A DNA stretch of 64,000 nt from Sinorhizobium meliloti (lineage in GTDB: Bacteria; Pseudomonadota; Alphaproteobacteria; Rhizobiales; Rhizobiaceae): positions 5,976 through 69,975 of the forward strand of contig NZ_CP141212.1 of assembly GCF_035610345.1 (NCBI RefSeq), given 5' to 3'. Positions 62,219-64,000 of the stretch are shown one piece after another (position 1 is the first letter of the stretch; each line of letters begins with the position of its first letter). The notes beneath the pieces were generated by a model. The model ran no database searches. It worked only from the letters and a program-made list of their open reading frames with translations, and was not told where the DNA came from. Both the position numbers and the translations under genes were made by a program.

Positions 62219-62962
62219 ATGACAGGTGAAGGCAGACCCTTGAACGACGTAACGTTGAAACTGAAACCGGCGCGGCGGGAGCGGCTTGCCGATGTTCTCT
62301 ACGGGCAAATTCTCGAGCAGATCGCCAGCGGCCAGATGGCCGAGGGAGCCAAGCTGCCGTCCGAAGCGCATATCTGCCGCGACTTTCAGGTTTCCCGTCC
62401 GGTCGTGCGAGAGGCGCTGATGCGGCTGCAGGCCGATGGCCTCGTGGTTTCGCGCCAAGGCATCGGCACCTTCGTGAAATCGCGTCCGTCCGACAAGCTC
62501 ACCAGTCTCGCCGCCTCGGCCGAGATCGCGATCTATCTCCGGGCCTTCGAGCCCCGGCTCGCGCTCGAGACGGAATGCGCGGGGCTTGCCGCGATGCGCC
62601 GGACCAAGGCTCAGCTCAACCAGATCGGCGAGGCGCTGGCGGCCCTGGAAGGCGCCTTCGCGCGCGGGGAAACCGGATGGGAAGAGGACTTCGCCTTTCA
62701 CCACGCCGTCGCGGAAGCTGCGGGCAACGAACTTTTTCCACGCCTTCTGGAAGAGCTGCGTGACATTCTCAGCGGCTCTATGCGCATGGCGCTCGGCCTG
62801 ACGCGGCAGGGCTCCGATGACCGCCGCCGCCGTGTCCTCGAAGAACACCGCAAGATCTACTCTGCCATTTCGGGCCAGAACCGGGATCTCGCCCGCCTTT
62901 ACATGCGCTACCATCTGACGGAATCGCGTGCCCGTATCACCGGCTCCCATGGCGATCTCTGA
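62219..62962 (+). CDS. GntR/FCD-family transcriptional regulator (about 247 aa)
   Basis: FadR-type GntR regulator: N-terminal winged HTH (RRERLADVLYGQILEQIASGQMAEG, then VSRPVVREALMRLQADGLVVSRQGIG) and C-terminal all-alpha FCD ligand-binding domain (EDFAFHHAVAEAAGNELFPRLL, EHRKIYSAISGQN, MRYHLTESRARI) with His residues that usually bind a metal and a carboxylate. The start is uncertain: ATG at 62219 lies close to CCTGT...ACAGG at 62206-62226, while the TTG at 62240 has AGGTGAAGG upstream. It probably controls the divergent dehydratase operon. Confidence 0.85.
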   Translation: MTGEGRPLNDVTLKLKPARRERLADVLYGQILEQIASGQMAEGAKLPSEAHICRDFQVSRPVVREALMRLQADGLVVSRQGIGTFVKSRPSDKLTSLAASAEIAIYLRAFEPRLALETECAGLAAMRRTKAQLNQIGEALAALEGAFARGETGWEEDFAFHHAVAEAAGNELFPRLLEELRDILSGSMRMALGLTRQGSDDRRRRVLEEHRKIYSAISGQNRDLARLYMRYHLTESRARITGSHGDL

Positions 62963-62967
62963 TCCGG

Positions 62968-63114
62968 TCATGCTCCGATCCACTTCAAGCGCTCGCCGGT
63001 AGCCCGGCTCGACCATTTGCGGACACGCTTTCCGCCTTCGGGCGACACGCTGCCGCGGCGCACCGCGCCCAGCGGCAGGCCTTCAGGGTCGCGGGTTACG
63101 AGGGGCGTTTTCAT
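62968..63114 (-). CDS. possible short basic protein (48 aa)
   Basis: A short open frame from ATG 63114 encodes MKTPLVTRDPEGLPLGAVRR, followed by a mix of basic residues and ending RLKWIGA. It lies between the GntR gene and the lactonase gene, where otherwise 330 bases hold no gene, and it is convergent with gntR. No ribosome site, family or neighbour supports it, so it may be accidental. Confidence 0.2.
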   Translation of the reverse strand: MKTPLVTRDPEGLPLGAVRRGSVSPEGGKRVRKWSSRATGERLKWIGA

Positions 63115-63142
63115 GCAGATCTCGCGTTTTCATGCAGATCTC
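63105..63142. repeat. 19-bp tandem repeat, two copies
   Basis: The unit GCGTTTTCATGCAGATCTC occurs twice in perfect tandem (63105-63123, 63124-63142). It lies in the gap before the lactonase gene. It looks like a recent slippage duplication. Confidence 0.8.
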
Positions 63143-63153
63143 CCGGCCGGTTT

Positions 63154-63174
63154 CTTGTATTTTTATTTTACAAG
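63154..63174. promoter_or_regulatory. inverted repeat upstream of the SMP-30 gene
   Basis: CTTGTA (63154-63159) and TACAAG (63169-63174) flank a 9-base AT-only centre. It lies about 118 bases before the lactonase start. This symmetric AT-rich site in GC-rich DNA is a reasonable operator candidate, perhaps for the GntR regulator nearby. Nothing else is apparent between 63175 and 63291. Confidence 0.45.
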
Positions 63175-63291
63175 TTGAGCGAGGGCAAGAGCAATGATAG
63201 AGCTGGCAACGGCGGCAGCGAATTCAAAAACGGGAGTCTAAGCGCCTCTGGGTGCATCTTCTGGCAGCGGCCCGGGCCCATGGTGTGAAAC

Positions 63292-64000
63292 ATGTCTTTC
63301 GATTTAACATTTGAGTGTCTTCTGGATTCGCGTTGCGACGTCGCCGAAAGCCCGGTTTTCGATGAGCGCCGGAACTGCCTGTTCTTCGTCGATATCGGCC
63401 GCAGCGCCCTTCATCGCGTCGAGCTTTCGGGCGCCGGCCACGTCGAATGGACCGTCGAGGGCGGCGCCTGCAGCGCCGGCCTCGCGCGCTCCGGACGCCT
63501 CGTGCTGGCGCAGCGCGATCGCGTGGTTCTGTTCGATCCCGATGTCGGCGCGATCACCCGCGAAATCGCCGCGATCGAGCCGGACGTTGCGGATACGCGC
63601 CTCAACGACGGCAAGGTCGGACCGGACGGCGCCTTCTGGGTGGGGACGATGCACGATGTGCCCGACCGCCGGCCCGTCGCGTCGCTCTACCGCGTCTCGC
63701 CGGACGGCGCGGTGGAACGCAAGGTGGAAGGCATCGTCTGCTCCAACGGCCTTGCCTGGAGCGGCGACGGTGCTCTTCTGTTTCACTCGGATTCGCGCGG
63801 CGCCTGGATCGACCGCTGGCAGTTCGACCCCGCAACGGGCGCGCTTTCCGGGCGCAGGCGGCTGGCAAGCCTGGACGAGGCGAGCGGCCGACCGGACGGA
63901 GCCGCAACCGACGCGGAAGCCCATTACTGGAGCGCCGGCGTGTCGGCGGGCGTCGTCAATCGCTTCTCGCCCGAAGGTCGCCTTGTCGGGACGCATCGCT
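63292..64000 (+). CDS. SMP-30/gluconolactonase-like protein, 3' end beyond window (first 236 aa)
   Basis: Beta-propeller lactonase family. The N-terminal DVAESPVFDERRNCLFFVDI carries the metal Glu19. DTRLNDGKVGPDGAFWVGTM (Asn105) and GIVCSNGLAWSGDGALLFHSD (Asn152) are the remaining calcium ligand motifs visible. The frame is open to the window edge, and the missing end should hold the last Asp ligand. The start at ATG 63292 follows TGGTGTGAAAC, which is not a strong ribosome site. It hydrolyses aldono- or uronolactones, fitting the uronate-dehydrogenase-like and dehydratase genes beside it. Confidence 0.87.
   Translation, partial: MSFDLTFECLLDSRCDVAESPVFDERRNCLFFVDIGRSALHRVELSGAGHVEWTVEGGACSAGLARSGRLVLAQRDRVVLFDPDVGAITREIAAIEPDVADTRLNDGKVGPDGAFWVGTMHDVPDRRPVASLYRVSPDGAVERKVEGIVCSNGLAWSGDGALLFHSDSRGAWIDRWQFDPATGALSGRRRLASLDEASGRPDGAATDAEAHYWSAGVSAGVVNRFSPEGRLVGTHR

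Overview
The window reads as chromosomal or large-replicon DNA from a rhizobial alphaproteobacterium, most likely Sinorhizobium/Ensifer. The evidence is the high GC content, a 5S rRNA followed by an initiator tRNA at the end of an rRNA operon, the glxA-glxB-glxC-glxD-glnT block that I recall from S. meliloti, a RIME-like rhizobial intergenic palindrome, and many ABC-sugar and sugar-acid catabolic genes. The genus call is inference.

Layout. 1-483: end of an rrn operon (23S-5S spacer stem, 5S, tRNA-fMet, terminator). 484-3175: a scrap of an IS3-type transposase split by an intact IS66-family element with a perfect 8-bp target duplication. 3204-18768: a sugar-acid catabolic locus. A long leftward operon (UxuA-like dehydratase, ABC transporter, reductases, RraA-like aldolase, cupin) and a second leftward operon (VOC protein, Fe-alcohol dehydrogenase, enolase-superfamily dehydratase) face a rightward IclR regulator, a second enolase-superfamily enzyme and a Gfo/Idh/MocA oxidoreductase. 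Two related palindromes sit at the two leftward promoters. 18955-29107: mixed genes (membrane protein, an unrecognised three-gene operon, 5-formyl-THF cyclo-ligase, cystathionine gamma-synthase, LysR, cupin, HPP-CBS protein, Tat-exported sulfatase).

29219-56889 is the most interesting part: an apparently complete methylated-amine pathway. Tmm (50650) would oxidise trimethylamine to its N-oxide. Tdm (52499) would split that to dimethylamine and formaldehyde. DmmA/B/C (47865-50584) with a GcvT-like partner (46720) would demethylate dimethylamine to methylamine. GlnT/GmaS (39432), MgsABC (glxB-glxC-glxD) and a four-subunit SoxBDAG/MgdABCD-type dehydrogenase (30162-35202) would carry methylamine through gamma-glutamylmethylamide and N-methylglutamate. 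FolD and PurU would dispose of the one-carbon units as formate. Two APC permeases are candidates for amine uptake; one lies in an operon with three tiny membrane proteins. A GlxA-type and an XRE-cupin regulator are embedded here. AT-rich, partly palindromic motifs recur in front of six transcription units, which suggests one regulon. A RIME-like element and an IS5-type transposase scrap lie between tmm and tdm, so this junction has been rearranged.

56992-64000: phosphoketolase, then a leftward short-chain epimerase/dehydrogenase-type gene and an IlvD/Edd dehydratase resembling L-arabinonate dehydratase, a divergent GntR/FCD regulator, and the start of an SMP-30 family lactonase cut off by the window end. 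Together these suggest oxidative sugar/sugar-acid catabolism.
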